From Macropodus opercularis (Eukaryota > Chordata > Actinopteri > Anabantiformes > Osphronemidae), in contig CM061102.1 of the NCBI GenBank assembly GCA_030770545.1, forward strand, positions 3,523,501 to 3,587,500: a stretch of 64,000 nucleotides of DNA. Direction: 5' to 3'. A program made the position numbers and the translations under genes. Below, one piece after another: positions 23,701 to 36,200 of the stretch. The stretch's first letter is position 1. Each line of letters begins with the position of its first letter. The notes under the pieces were generated by a model. It saw nothing but the letters and a program-made list of their open reading frames with translations, searched no databases and was not told the origin of the DNA.

Positions 23701-26700
23701 TGTTTACCTGTCTACAGCTGAATCGCTCCAGGTTGTCGTCTGACAGGTGTGTGTGTGCATGGTCGGCCTGATAAGGGATGATGTCTGGACGCTGGATGTC
23801 ATACACTGCTTTGACCCTGGGCAGCGCTGCCAGCTGCTTGTAGTCCAAGACTTCACCGTCAGCCTTAGACTGTGAGAGAGAGAGACAGTAAATGGAAACT
23901 GTGCCATAAATAGAAAAGGACCAACATGAAAAAGAAGGAAGAAATTCATATCAACAGAATAAGAGCTTTGATGATTAACACAAGCTTCATGGACAATGTA
24001 AATACAAGACCAATTTACTAAGTGTGTTTATTATTATTATAATAATAAGTATTATTATTAGAATGAATATAGTAAAAGAGGCAGGTGAACAGACAGAAGG
24101 GGAGACAAACAGATGGTCAGAATGGCTTTTCAGTGAATCTGTGCTTCCGCTTCCTTCATTTATATTTGACTGGTGCTTGTGACAGTTACAGCTTAGGGCG
24201 TAACCACAGCTGAGTTTACAACGTTACCCACACAGATGAGTCGATGGGGAGAACCGAGAAGAGGAGACGAGCCCGGAGGAGAGACGGACGCCGTCTCAGA
24301 AGTACGTCTCAGCTGGAGGGACAAACACTGAGGTCAACGTAAAGTTCAAACTTCAAACAATAGATTTAATTACACAGTGATGATGATTCATTTTGTAAAT
24401 ATTCTTTACTTAGTTCAGCTTTAGTTGAACCTTTAGATGTTACTCAAACCAAGTGTTTTACGCTGGCAGAAAGAAGATAAAAATGCTTTATTTATAAAGG
24501 GTAGTAGACAAATTTATATAACTGCAAAAACTCAATTTATCTGAGGAACAACTCTGTTTACTCAACCGCAGGAGAAACAGAGCGAATAGAAATAGAGACA
24601 GGAGGTCAGGGGGTTGTGGGTATTTTGAGCACGGCTCACCCTCAGTTTTCTCTCCAGCCGCGTCGCTTGCTTACACATGGGGTGCCAAACCTCGGAACCT
24701 GCAACGTCACACACACAAACGCAATTTTAGCTCAGCTTATCCTGTTGATTATGTGTGGGCAGCAGCCAGTTTTATGGACCCTATAAAGAGTAGATCAGCC
24801 TCTCTCAAGTGCAAGAACATCAATCAGCAACGCACACGCACACGCTGGAGAGCAGAGCACGAGCCTTGTGGAGGAGGTTTGTGCCGTCTGACGACAGACA
24901 ATAGCTCTGGTCTCTGGATACAAAAGATAGGAGAGGAATGAACATAGGCCTTTTACCGTACGTCCAATTCATAACGATAAACCACTAATGTCAGGATGTT
25001 ATATGCATGTGAGAGCACTAATGATGATAATGCATCCGCTCTGGACAACCACACACTGTGACTCTGTATCAGCTCCTCAGGCCTCAGGCCGATGCAGGAC
25101 AGCTGAATGGTCTCAGCTGATCATGGCTCTGATACGCAGCCGCTATCGCCACATAAATCTGTCCTGCACACACGCAAACAGGCTCACATGCCGTACAACG
25201 AAGAACACACACGCAGCAACAGCCACTCAAACGCAGGCACACAGAATCAATAGTGTCTACAGAAAGCGTGGGTGGTGAGTCAGCGCACCCCCGTCCCGCC
25301 CACATTTCTCAACCCTGCTGCTGAACAGATGAATGGCCTTGGACCTGAGATACTTCATCTCCTGGATGAGGAGAATCTAAACGGTGAAAAGAGAAGGAAT
25401 TCAGTCTACAACACTGCTGTGCGTCAGTTCAGACACAGTGAGCTGCCTGAAATTAGCCACAAAGGTCCTATTTCCTGACGCTTTTCCTCTGTTTAAATTT
25501 ATTATTCTTTATGCAAAAAGACATTAATCAATGGCCCGAGATGACCTTCTTATCTATTCAAAAGAAGGGATGAAGGCAGCAGGATGAAGGTGTGTAAATC
25601 TAAAAAAAGAAAGAAAGAAAGCAATATGAAATTTGTGCTTATGGTATATGAAATTCAAATTGTATGAAGCAGCAGAAATTCAAATGGCCTCAAGGTATTT
25701 TTCTGCTTTTTGCAGCATCATGCTGCCAAGAAAATTAGTTTAAATAGCAGCATGTTATCACTCATATATGACGAAACTGTTAGTAAAACGTCTGCTGATT
25801 CAGAATCATCTCAACCCACTATTGTGTTTAATCTAAGAATTTGATGAGCAGATATTGAGCTGAAGCATCTGTAAAGAGCTCATTCAACAGTTATCCATCC
25901 CCACCTCCATCCCACACACACATGCACCACTTCTTATTCCAGACGTGTATCACGAGATTGATTGCAAAGGCGTGTGTGTCGTAATTGAGTGTCTCTCACG
26001 AGGGTGACTGCTCAGCCCTCCTACATGTCTGAAGTCCTCAAAAGAACTGAATGTAACCCTGGGGTCAGCTCACTGGAGCTACACACACACACACATACAA
26101 ACACACGAAAAAACACTTGCATGCATGAACAGTACAGGTATAGATTAAAACGCACATGCAGACACTCAGAGACTTAATATGCAAATGCTTAGTTTTACTG
26201 GTGACTGTGAGCGGGAGAGCAGCAGAATGTCAATGAGGTGAAGCGGGACATGTCACGCTGAGCGGCGACTGCAGGACACGCGTTACAGTACAGCAGCTCC
26301 ACATTTAACCTGGCATCAAGTAAATCAAATAATAGCACAAAGAAAGGTTGTGTGTTTCTTCAGGGCAGCGAGGTGTACCTTGAGAGATGAGGCCTTACCC
26401 TACACAGGTCATTGTACGTGTTTTCAGGGAAATGCTGTGGCAGTACATGCAACAATTGGATCATATCAGAAGAAATAGCATATGCAAAATGCTCATTTAC
26501 ATCACGTACATGTGCTTTTTATGTGTATACAAATGTTAAGTTGAAATATTGTACATAACACTGTACAAGACTGAGCTCAGGTGACATGTTGACACTAAAA
26601 TAGATGTTTAGGCGTTAAAGGTTAAATCTATACACCCTCCCCCAGCATAGGCTCTACTCATTATGTTTGGTTCCTGCGCTGCCATTCAAAATTCTTCTTA

Positions 26701-29700
26701 ATCATTGCTTTGCGTATTATACAGACTCCACAACTGAGTTTTGGAGCTCAGTAACTTTGCTGCGTGTACCGTGGATCAACCATCCTACTGCTGTCTGACA
26801 CACACGCACACTCTCAGAGATGCAGACACACTCAGACCATCTGGACGCTTGCAGGGAACAGCTCATTCAATACGAGTCTATTTTTATGCCTGTTAGCTTC
26901 AAATGCAAGTGTCTTTGTAAGGCCACAAACATCTATGTGGCAAAACGGAAAGCTCCCGTCTCCCCTGCTCCCCTCACCTGACCTGTTAGGTACATTTCTT
27001 CTCCTTCCAGGAACATCATCTGACAGCGGGCACACCTGGCACAGCTGGGGTGGTAGTGCTTTCCTCCAGCCTGTGGAAGAGATAGGACAGTGAAAGAAAT
27101 CAGGAGCGAAGATAAAAATACAGCAGAAAGACGCAAAGCAGATGGCTCCAATGAGGAAATGGGAACAGAATGGTGATAAGAACTGGACAGAAAACGACTG
27201 GGGAATGAAAAATAGCAGAGAGGCACAATAAGAAAAAAACAAAAGAGGAATAAATGGGTTTGGGAGATGGGACAGTGTTTCCTCAGATGCTCTGTCATCA
27301 GTCATCACTTCAGTCATATACAGAGCGAACGTGCAGTTTTTCACTCTGAGAAATCACTATTCTTACCTCAAGTACGCTTCCGCTGATATACCCCTTACAG
27401 CTCTCACACCGGATCCCAAACTGAGCGTGGTAGTCAGTCTCACAGTAAGGTGTCCCATCCCTGCCAGGGTCAGATCATTTCGATGTATTAATAATTGGGA
27501 TGAAAATATTTATTCAATAATCAATGGATGCTGTGCATTTTTGAGGACCAAGGCACCTACTTGCTGATGTACTCTCCAGTGAGCGCACAGCCACACGTCC
27601 GACATTTAAAGCAACTGACGTGCCACTGCCTCTCCAGAGCCAGCAGCGACTGACCCTGCTTGATCTCCGCACCACAGCCGGCGCAGTCTGGAGGCGAGCA
27701 GAGAAAGGAAACACGCGTTTCAGTCTGTGTCCTTGCATCCCCTCTACTCCTCATCCCTCCATCCTGCAGAGATGGTCAAACTGTCGCTAGCAGATGGAGC
27801 CACTGGAACCAGGTTACACCGCTACCTGGAGCAGCAAGCCCCCATCTGTGTGGGTGTGTACTATACAGTAGCTGCTGGGAAGGTGGCTGAGCTTCACCTG
27901 CTTGACCCTTAATGCTAAAACCTCGTTCACAATGCTGGGATTTATCTTATTTGTTCTCTCTACCACTAGTTTCACTTGCCAATGACTGAAATTAGATTTA
28001 ATCCAGGATTGAGGAGCTAGTGATGAAAAATAAAAGCACCACACATTTCAATGCATTCAATAAAAGCAGTTGTTCATATATTTGCATAGTTTAATGTAGA
28101 GGTTTTACGTGTGTGTTCCTTACAACTTGGTCCGTGGACCTTGACGGGCTTGTCGCTGCTCAGAGACTGTGAGCACTGCTGACACACACACTTCTTTCCA
28201 CAGAAGGTCACCCTGTCGCCAATTGGGAACGGACTCCTGAAAACACGTACAAAGAAAAATTCACCAAAGCCACAAAAGCATATACTGTTTCCAGCAAAGC
28301 AGTGACGGGAAAACCAATTAGAGATATTAAAACATAATATCTGAGAGACAAACGATTTATGTGAAATTTATTTCAAGAGTATAAAGACACGCAACTGTAT
28401 CCGTGTAGTAGCTGGCTTTATATAACACGTACACATCGCAATAAGTAAACTAAAACCTGATGAAGTTTATCTACAGATGTGTCAGAAATAATTGAACACA
28501 GTGTATTAATGGTTTTTATTGAGCTAAAGTTGTTTAAGCTGAATGTGTAAAGACACAATTTTATAACTGACCTCTGCTGTTGGGTCATAAGCCATTTATA
28601 CAACATTTAACGGTTCTGGGAGGCATCAAGTATAGTTTCACATGTTGAATATTCAAACATGTTTCATTTTCACTTTAACAACCATGGCTATTACTAAAAC
28701 TGACTCCAACATAGTCATGTGTCCAGTATAATGATTGTGTACATCCAGAAATATTTAACTAAATCCGTTTTACCACATTACCAGGCTTACGACATGCTTG
28801 AAGTAAACTAAACATGTTACTAACGTGTTGACAAGTTGACTGTCAATTAGCTACGGTACAACCATGTGACATCTGAGTTGTGTGTGAACAGGCTCGAATA
28901 GTACGTGTGTGGATAAACCAGTCAGACGACGTGAATAAAACACTTCCAGCAGGATTCCTGAGGACACACAGAGCTGTAAATTATGTGGGAAGTGAAAAGT
29001 TGTTGATAAACCGAAAACTACAGCTACTTAGCTGCACTATAGCTACGGGCTACAGTACCAATTAAATCTTAGTGCATCACATTTCAATATTTTGTACCAG
29101 TCTGTTCATCTTTATCTATTCACGTCACACACGTGCACTTTTTGCCAACCTGCAGATGCTGCAGACAAAGCAGTGCGGGTGATACGTCCTGCCCAGGGCT
29201 GAAACAACCTCTCCGGTGATGTACTGGGCGCAGCTGTCACACTGGGTCCCGTAGAGCCGCTGGTAGTCCTCCGTGCAGATGTACTCGCCAGAGTGGTGGA
29301 AGAAACCGGAGTGCACCAAATCACAGCCACACACTATAGAGACGGGAGAAGACCTGAGCTGCTTTACTTCATTCCTTGGACAGTTTGTTGTGTGAACACA
29401 TACAGAGGATCTACGGGACAATTACCATGTTGTACCATTACATCTGCATGTGTCTAATTAAATATGACACCTTTTATGACCTTGTTTACATACAATACAC
29501 ATTTAATAAATATGTGTCCTTGTGGCTGCACAGAGGTGTGATCGATGCATTTTCAGCTGCACAGGCTCATGAATTTGCACAGATACACACTTTCTGTATA
29601 CTGACAGCATGATGTATGGCTTTTATTTAGCAAATTCAAAGTCTTCCAACCAAATGATTGCTTCTGGTCCAGCTGTGCTGAGGGTGAGGAGGCCTCTGCT

Positions 29701-32700
29701 CAGATCGGTGCTTAGAAAGTTGGCCGAACAATGATTTGCTCCAGTTGTCGGGGAGGTAGGGAGCTTAACCGTACCTCCACTACAGTTAAGTTGCTGTGGC
29801 CTCAACATGAATAACTCTGATGTTTTATGTATTCGATAACCTACTGTATCGTGTACAGGCCGTCTGAGTGAAGGTACACACTGCAGTGGTACCATGTTAC
29901 AACCTGTACAGTATGGGCTATAAATTAAGCATCTGAAATGCAGCCAACAGATTAAGATTTCTGTCAGTTCACAGAACGCCTGGTCCCTAATTAAGCTAAT
30001 GGCCTTAAACCCAGTGGAGTGAATGGATCTCCTTTAATCCGAGCCAGCACATGAAGTGGCTCAGACAGGGAGGGAGATATATACTGTTGAGTAAGGCCAG
30101 CAATCAAGCTGTGTACTAGAGCCAAGCCAAGGCGTGGAGACGGCAGAACATACGAGTGATTTGATAATAATTAAAAAAATTAAATTTAAAAAAACACTTG
30201 GTCACGTAAAGTTTTAATTCCCTCATATTATCCTGACGGGTTTTAAGTCGCTGCTGAGACAGCAAGTCTGTCATCTTTAAATAATTTTAACTCCTGAAAA
30301 TAAATTGTGAAAATATTGTCTCAATATAGCTATTAAAATGTCAGTCAATGTCAATCCACTACCTCTTCTTATTAAGGCAAAGCTTCAGTTGTACATTTGT
30401 AAATGCCAGCCTGACCTTTATCAGTTTTCCTGACTCTAAAGCATTTCATTGTGTACAACAACACTGCTATTTTTATGCCTTTTACTAACTCTTTGGCGGT
30501 GTGAGAGTTTGTGGGGGGGGGTTGCATAATGTCCTGCCAACAAGATTACGATATTATGGTATTTGCTCTAATAATCGCTGCATTCCATTAACCACTGTAC
30601 CTGCCCCAAGCACATTAGCTTACTGGCTGTGGGCCTCTCTCTCTCGCTCTCTCGCCCTCTTGAAATCTGAACAAAATTTGACAAATATAAATCTGACCCT
30701 AAGTAATTTAATTAATTCTTTTCTCTCGTTTTTGTTGAGATTAGCCATTAGCAATAACGTTCAGGATATAAATGAGAGTGATTCTTCCCGATACCACATT
30801 ATTCTTTGTCTGTCACCTAATGTTTTAGTGTTTTCGAGGAGGGTCTGGACAAATCTTCCCAAAGCCACTTGAACTTGCTGACATGTTTAGGTGCTTTCCT
30901 TCTTGAGGCATGCAACATGGCTTGTGACCCCAGCGTGACCTTCCATGACCCCACCTGTTGGCCCTAACTCTGAATGTCGTCTGCCCATACACAGCCACAT
31001 GAACCCTGGCAGCTAAACGAGCTGCAGCGATATAGTGGCACCTAATCAACCTTACACAAGATAAGTTGGCTTAATAAGTAAGGCAGTCGTGTTTCAGGGA
31101 AGGTTTGAATGTTTCACCGTTGATGTACCTTAGAAAGATCCTAGATCTAGAAGGACAAAAACGTTAGACGCGGATAGCAGAGAATGCAATAAACAAGGAC
31201 CAAATAAATAAAATAAACTCAAATTAAAAAATAAAGTCCGTCCTTCCTTTTATCCCAGCCTCTACTCCCTTTACACTCTGTGCTCCATCAGCTTTATTTC
31301 TCTCTAGCCTCCTACTTGCCCTCCTTTCTGCCCATCAGGGGGCAGGTTCAGCTGCAGTTCATCTGAGATGCTAAAGTATTTAAATGCTCTGTTACCACAG
31401 TGTGTTCGTAGCCTATTAGCCAGACATGCTTGAGGTATAGACACGTGTACGTATACAAAAAGCACACGCGCACACAACTGGCAGGAGGACAGCACGTAAT
31501 GACTGCTCTGTTAGTGGCATGAAACAAGTGTGACATAAAGACATTCAGATACAAATATTAACGTACAAACATGTAGATAAAACAACAAACTGCTCCACTG
31601 TGCAAACACTGTAAGGACGCACACAGTGCTTAGCTGAGCGGATATTGTGGTTAAGGCTTCATACTTTGTCCTTGAAGTCTCTTTTGAAGAAAGAGCCAGG
31701 CCAACCGTGACTGTCTGTACTGCTGAGTGTAGGTGAATACTGATTAAACACATCTCTCCAGGTACGTTTCCTTTCTAAAACACAGTCTTGGGTTTGCAGG
31801 AAGGAGATTACACTTGTCTGCTTTAAATTCTGATGTGCCTGCATTGTACAATCCATCCAAATAAATTAATATGCCCTGTAGAAAAAAAGGCTCTTTAAGA
31901 GAAAATAATCCCAGAACTACGGGATTAAAATTGTGCAATTGACTGTTGTTTGCTTTGATGCACAGAAACTCAGACTCACTCAATCAGACTACTCTGGGTG
32001 TTTGTCCTGTTTAAAAAAAATTGACTGAAATTGTTCTTTACAAAATAAGATGTTGTAAGGTCATAGATGATGCCCTTAAAATAGACAGGAGAGAAGGGGG
32101 GGCATTATTTTAGATGTGAAGCTGAGACAAGACATCAGAGAAAAGAGCAGAAAGGCAGGACGAGAGCCAGGGGACATATTAGTGGAAGCCAGATCTAGTC
32201 TAAAGTATGTGAGAAGAAAGAGAAGCAACGAAGGGATGAGGATGTGGATGAAGAAAAGAAATGACGGGAGGGGGGCCCAGGGGAGATATCAATGAGGGTA
32301 TTGATCTGTCCATCCAGCACATGTTAGCTGTCACTGTCTGCCTTTATCTATTCACATCACCAGCATGAGGTGCATTTCCTTGAGAAAAGGGAAAGTCTAA
32401 GCAGCATAGAGCCAAACAGAGGAATGTGTGCCACAGTACTTTGTGTATGGCCCTTTCTCTTCATGCCTTTCTGTAATCCTGAAAACCTAAACTGACAGGA
32501 AAAATCACTCTACCAAACAAAGACGCAGCGTAACTGTCTGACATTCACAGCCCAGAACAGAGAACGTGAGACGAAGACGAACCGAGAGGAAGAGATAATG
32601 AGAGCAGGATACTAAAAGCTGATGATTTGATCCTTGTCCAGTTCATCGGTTGATGTCTCCTCAGCCCACGGTCCATTAGCTAAAAGTCATTAAGCTTACT

Positions 32701-34339
32701 CTGCAACAACAACTGCCCATAATAATAAATAGGCTACTTTGATACCAGAGGAAGATCGTGTCCCTCAATGTCCTGGATGTAAGAGCAAAGGAGCCCTTCT
32801 ACTGAACAAACAGTCACTTAGGCAATCAATTATTCAACCAAACAAACAGTCAAAACACTTATTTCAGCTCTGGTTATTTTTAGGATCAAAAACACGAGTA
32901 GGCCTCCTCTTTGCTGCTGGGTGCATTCAGGCAACGCTGCCTGCGGATCAAACAGGGAAAATGGGGCTGCCTTGCAGTCTGCTCTGGGACTGCGTGGGTC
33001 TGGGCCGGTGAACGGAGGTTAGCTGGTTGGAGTCTGAAAACCTGCTGACTGCACCGCTCCGCTCGCTGCTGACTCCGGAGCTCTGTGTGAACGCGCTGTC
33101 CCTCACGCTCTCTGGTCGGAGCAGGAACATCCACATGCGCAGCAGTAGCACAGCGGGACGCTCATACCGCATGCATGCGCCACACAGAGGCTCTCATTCA
33201 CATGAATAACGATAACTGAGGGAGGAGACGCTGCCAGATCAGTCTGTTGTACACTTTCCAGGCTGAGTGTGTGTTGTTGTTTTTGTTTTTTCTGTTTTCC
33301 TAGACTCATGAACAGGCGCTTTTCACCGAGAACAGGCCAGGAACAGCACTGGTGCAAAACGCATAGAGACATATTTCAGTTCTGCATCAGTGAAGACAGA
33401 AGCTATGACTGATTCAATTGTTCTGGTTCCTTCTCGTCTGAGTGCTGGTAATTATTTAGTATCTAATTATGCTAATTGTAACTGATGGATGGAAACTTGA
33501 AAAAATGAAAAATAAATGAACATGAAAGCGTGAGCGGAGCCGCATGCGAGTGAGTGCACAAAGGTGCTGAAGGTGCAGGTGTGTGTTTTCTACCTTGGCA
33601 GGTGAAGCACTGAACATGGAAGTGTCTGTTCTTGACGCGAACAACCTCCCCTCGACAAACGTCCCCACAGCGCTCACACGCGATGGGTGAATTTCCACGG
33701 CTGGAGAGAGGGGAGCTGCTGTTGTTGTTCTCTCCATACACACCGGACGGGTACTGAACAGCTGGGAGGAGGAGAGCAAGGACAGGATCAGAGACACGTC
33801 GCCTACTGACAGTAAGAGACGCTTCCTGGAAGCCTGAAAGAAAAAGTGGATGCTCACGGGGCTCTTAAATATTAAATAGAAAATAAATTGTACTTATCCA
33901 TATTAAACAATATCAAAACACTGACACAGGCAACAAACATTACGTAGAGATGAAGGCTTAGTGATTTACTTTGTAACTACTTGTGCTTTGTGGGCAGTTT
34001 GTTACTTTGCCGCAGAGATTAGCAGGATTTACAGACAAAGAGAGACATGCTGGTCATCCTTCATTTGTCATAATGTTGCGCTACTCTAAGAAATAAGTTT
34101 GATTAATGCAGCAGTAATATTATTCACGGTGGCATTTGACCAACTACTTATTAATTCAAGGCATTTTGTCCACAAAGTTCTGCATTTTGCATCTTAATAC
34201 ACTGGACATACACCGAAGACACTGCAGACCAACAAGGCCACAAAGGGTCCGTTTCAGGATTACACGTCTTTCATCCTCGCTTATGAAACTGGTCAAATCC
34301 GTCTTAGTGAAACAAGTCGTCTCTTTACACTGTCTGAAG

Positions 34340-34370
<31 letters not shown>

Positions 34371-35694
34371 ACACAGAGTTTCTCCCATGGTAGCAACGAG
34401 TCACAACAGCGGAGGTGTGATTAGATTTTATTGACTGTCTGGCAGATGACTTTATTTTGATGCTGCAACAGTTGGCTTTACTCTAAACACTGAGACACAA
34501 CGTGAGCAACAAACTCTACTGTACTCAATCACATTACACTTAATGCTGGAGCAGCCCGGCGTATTACGCAATCACAGCAAGCACAACATGCCGCCAGGTT
34601 AAGCTGATGACAGCGGGAGAGAGACAGAGGCAGTTTGTGGATCTATAAATGTTTCAAGGAGAAAAAAAAATAAACTGGGACAAAAATGTTTCCCAGCAAA
34701 TTGTATCATCAGTATGTGTGTCTGTGTGTGCGTGTCCCACAGAAGCTGGCACTGGTTCTGTAGCCAGATGGCAGCACAAGGAGTAGAACCACAGACAGGG
34801 AAGGATCTGAGCCACCTGTGTGTTTGTGTGTGTGAGAGAGAGCCTGTCATGTTGAGCTGTGAGTTCTAGTTTATGGAGCTGATGCACCTTTATGACGCGC
34901 GTGTGTTGTGTGCAACTCATACAACCTCTCACCACAGTTGTCATCGCCTCTCTTCACATGATATTGCTGAAATCTGATTAAACTTCATGTTACTCGAGTT
35001 TTTCCTTAATTCTGAGCCATTTGCTTTAAAGCACCATGACCTTTGACCTTGTTCTTACTACAATGTCCACTTTGCTACTCAGCCGAAAGATAATCCTTAT
35101 GGGAGATTCCTGGGGTGACAGGCATTGTGCTGTGTTGTACTGGAAGGGCGGGTCTGCAGAGCCACTCAGTTTTTCACTTTTGCTAAATAAATTTGGGGAT
35201 TTAGTGGTTTCGCCTTAATAAAAAACCTGCTTCGTGTGGTTCTATCTTTAGACGTTGAGGCGTTTTAATATGAGCCCTGCACCAGGTCTTCCAAGGGGAA
35301 CAGCAGGCTTCTCTCGCCCAGATTTCCGAATAGCTGTCACAAGCTTCTCCTGCTGATCGTCAAAATGACTTGATCTTTAAATCCTGGAGGAATTTCACGG
35401 GAAGAATCTAAAGCACAGAAATCTCTCACAGTTGCCACAACTGACTACAGAAACTGAGAATGAGGCGTAATGATGAATGATGCGGCTTCTGTATCAATAC
35501 ACAAATCGAACTCTAGCCTCGTAAGCCTACTTCGGGCTGAAGCCTCCCAGGACACTAAGCCACAGACCAGGCAGACGCCCCCACCCCCGTCGACACGTGT
35601 TCAGCTAAAACCGCTACACAAACTGTCACCTACTCACCTATGGCGCACTCACATACTCAGTGCGTTTCTTACCGTTGGTGGGTCCACTCATCAT
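15821..35694 (-). CDS. ablim3: Actin-binding LIM protein 3
   Basis: Twenty-two coding exons in transcription order: 35694-35673, 33761-33594, 29333-29150, 28236-28124, 27687-27561, 27460-27367, 27070-26983, 24698-24640, 24312-24232, 23869-23708, 22927-22816, 22652-22548, 21648-21598, 20448-20311, 20100-20036, 19730-19589, 17934-17905, 16903-16845, 16620-16554, 16438-16431, 16185-16105, 15934-15821. They sum to 2070 nt, 689 residues, against about 683 in human ABLIM3. Four LIM zinc-binding domains occupy about residues 36-280 (CERCGDVCRGEVV, CDSCAQYITGEVVSALGRTYH, CAGCGAEIKQGQSLLALE, CESCKGYISG). A serine-rich linker follows (RARRFSSGGEEE, ILKEEMKARS), then a villin headpiece ending in WKKNELKKQVRLF. 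abLIMs bind F-actin through the headpiece and link it to partners such as STARS. The start is MMSGPTN; either of two adjacent ATGs (35694 or 35691) may be used. Confidence 0.94.
16431..16438 (-). CDS. ablim3: 8-nt microexon of ablim3
   Basis: On the minus strand a pyrimidine-rich acceptor (TTTTCTATCAG) is followed by AGTACAAG and then the donor GTGAGA. The upstream exon ends ATCAGAG (phase 1) and the downstream exon starts ATCTACCCG. Only with these 8 nt included does the protein read IREYKIYPYEE, matching the REYKIYPYE of human ABLIM3. Skipping it would shift the frame. Confidence 0.88.
17697..17755 (+). repeat. TG microsatellite
   Basis: A long TG run broken once by TCTGTC, in the ablim3 intron between the 30-nt exon and the exon at 16845-16903. 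Confidence 0.9.
17935..19588 (-). other. ablim3 intron before the 30-nt exon
   Basis: About 1.65 kb, including a pyrimidine-rich stretch 18900-19160. No extra exon recognised. Confidence 0.5.
22097..22131 (+). mobile_element. Relic of a fish SINE/LINE 3' tail
   Basis: CTGTAAAGCACTTTGGATAA followed by AAGCATCCACCAAAT resembles the conserved tail shared by many fish SINEs and their partner LINEs (consensus close to GTCGCTTTGGATAAAAGCG then TCTGCTAAATG). It lies in an ablim3 intron. The head of the element is not identified, so only the tail is claimed. Confidence 0.6.
24030..24060 (+). repeat. AT-rich TTA/TAA inverted repeat
   Basis: TTATTATTATTATAATAATAA is a near-perfect palindrome of TTA and TAA triplets in an ablim3 intron. 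It is low-complexity sequence. Confidence 0.7.
24699..26982 (-). other. ablim3 intron within the LIM4 coding region
   Basis: 2.28 kb separating the two halves of LIM4, with scattered CA-rich patches and a GAAA tract near 25603-25621. No other exon recognised. Confidence 0.5.
29334..33593 (-). other. ablim3 intron within LIM1
   Basis: 4.26 kb. It carries AT-rich sequence near 30170-30330, a CT-rich stretch 31235-31335, and a CpG-dense stretch near 33000-33200 described separately. No extra exon recognised. Confidence 0.5.
33000..33200 (-). promoter_or_regulatory. CpG-dense segment, possible internal ablim3 promoter
   Basis: A locally CpG-rich stretch (GCGCTGTCCCTCACG, ACCGCTCCGCTCGC) inside the LIM1-splitting intron. 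abLIM genes are known to use several promoters, so it could be an alternative start, but no spliced coding link to the next exon was found. Confidence 0.25.
33762..35672 (-). other. ablim3 intron 1
   Basis: 1.9 kb with a CA microsatellite at 34340-34376. No exon recognised. Confidence 0.5.
34340..34376 (+). repeat. CA microsatellite
   Basis: About 17 CA units with one CT interruption, in ablim3 intron 1. Confidence 0.9.
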
Positions 35695-36200
35695 GTGAGG
35701 AGGCTTGACTGATCTTCCTTAGAGGCACTTACTTCAGGTGTCCTGCCTCAAATATGACCTCCTGTCAACTCTCTACGGCCGTCGGATTAAAACTCTCCCT
35801 CCTCCGTCTACCTCCGTCTGGATGGGCTTCCCCTGCTCCCCCTGGCAAGCGGATTACACTGCCTACACCGACTTGCGCTTCTCTCCACCTTGCGTAAAAG
35901 CAGTTGGCTGGAGAATTAAAACCGTCCTCTCCTCCTCCTCGCGTCTTCAGGCTCTGCCTCTCCCACCTATTAAACCCCAGCAGTCCTCTGGTTCAATGCA
36001 GAGGCGTCCATCCTTCCTGTGCCGTCAGTGCGCCCCCGCGGACGCCTGCGCTCCTGTGCGCTCTGGTGTGAAGGCTGAAAAGCTGGGCGGTGAGTTTCTG
36101 GGGAGGTTTCGCAGCCCTGGAGTCGTCGGAGTGTGTTCCACCCGGCGGAGTGAGCTGCTTTCACAGTGAGAGAGCGCCGCCCAGCGTCTCAACTCCGAAC
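35695..36200 (-). promoter_or_regulatory. ablim3: Probable ablim3 5'UTR and promoter region
   Basis: GC- and CpG-enriched sequence (densest at 36000-36180) upstream of the first ablim3 codons, followed by AT-rich intergenic DNA. No TATA box was seen on the minus strand, and the start site is not resolvable. A non-coding first exon further upstream cannot be excluded. Confidence 0.4.

Noticed and set aside
26832..27344. 170-codon minus-strand frame
   Set aside because: The frame is only an overlap with the real ablim3 exon at 26983-27070; the rest is intron.
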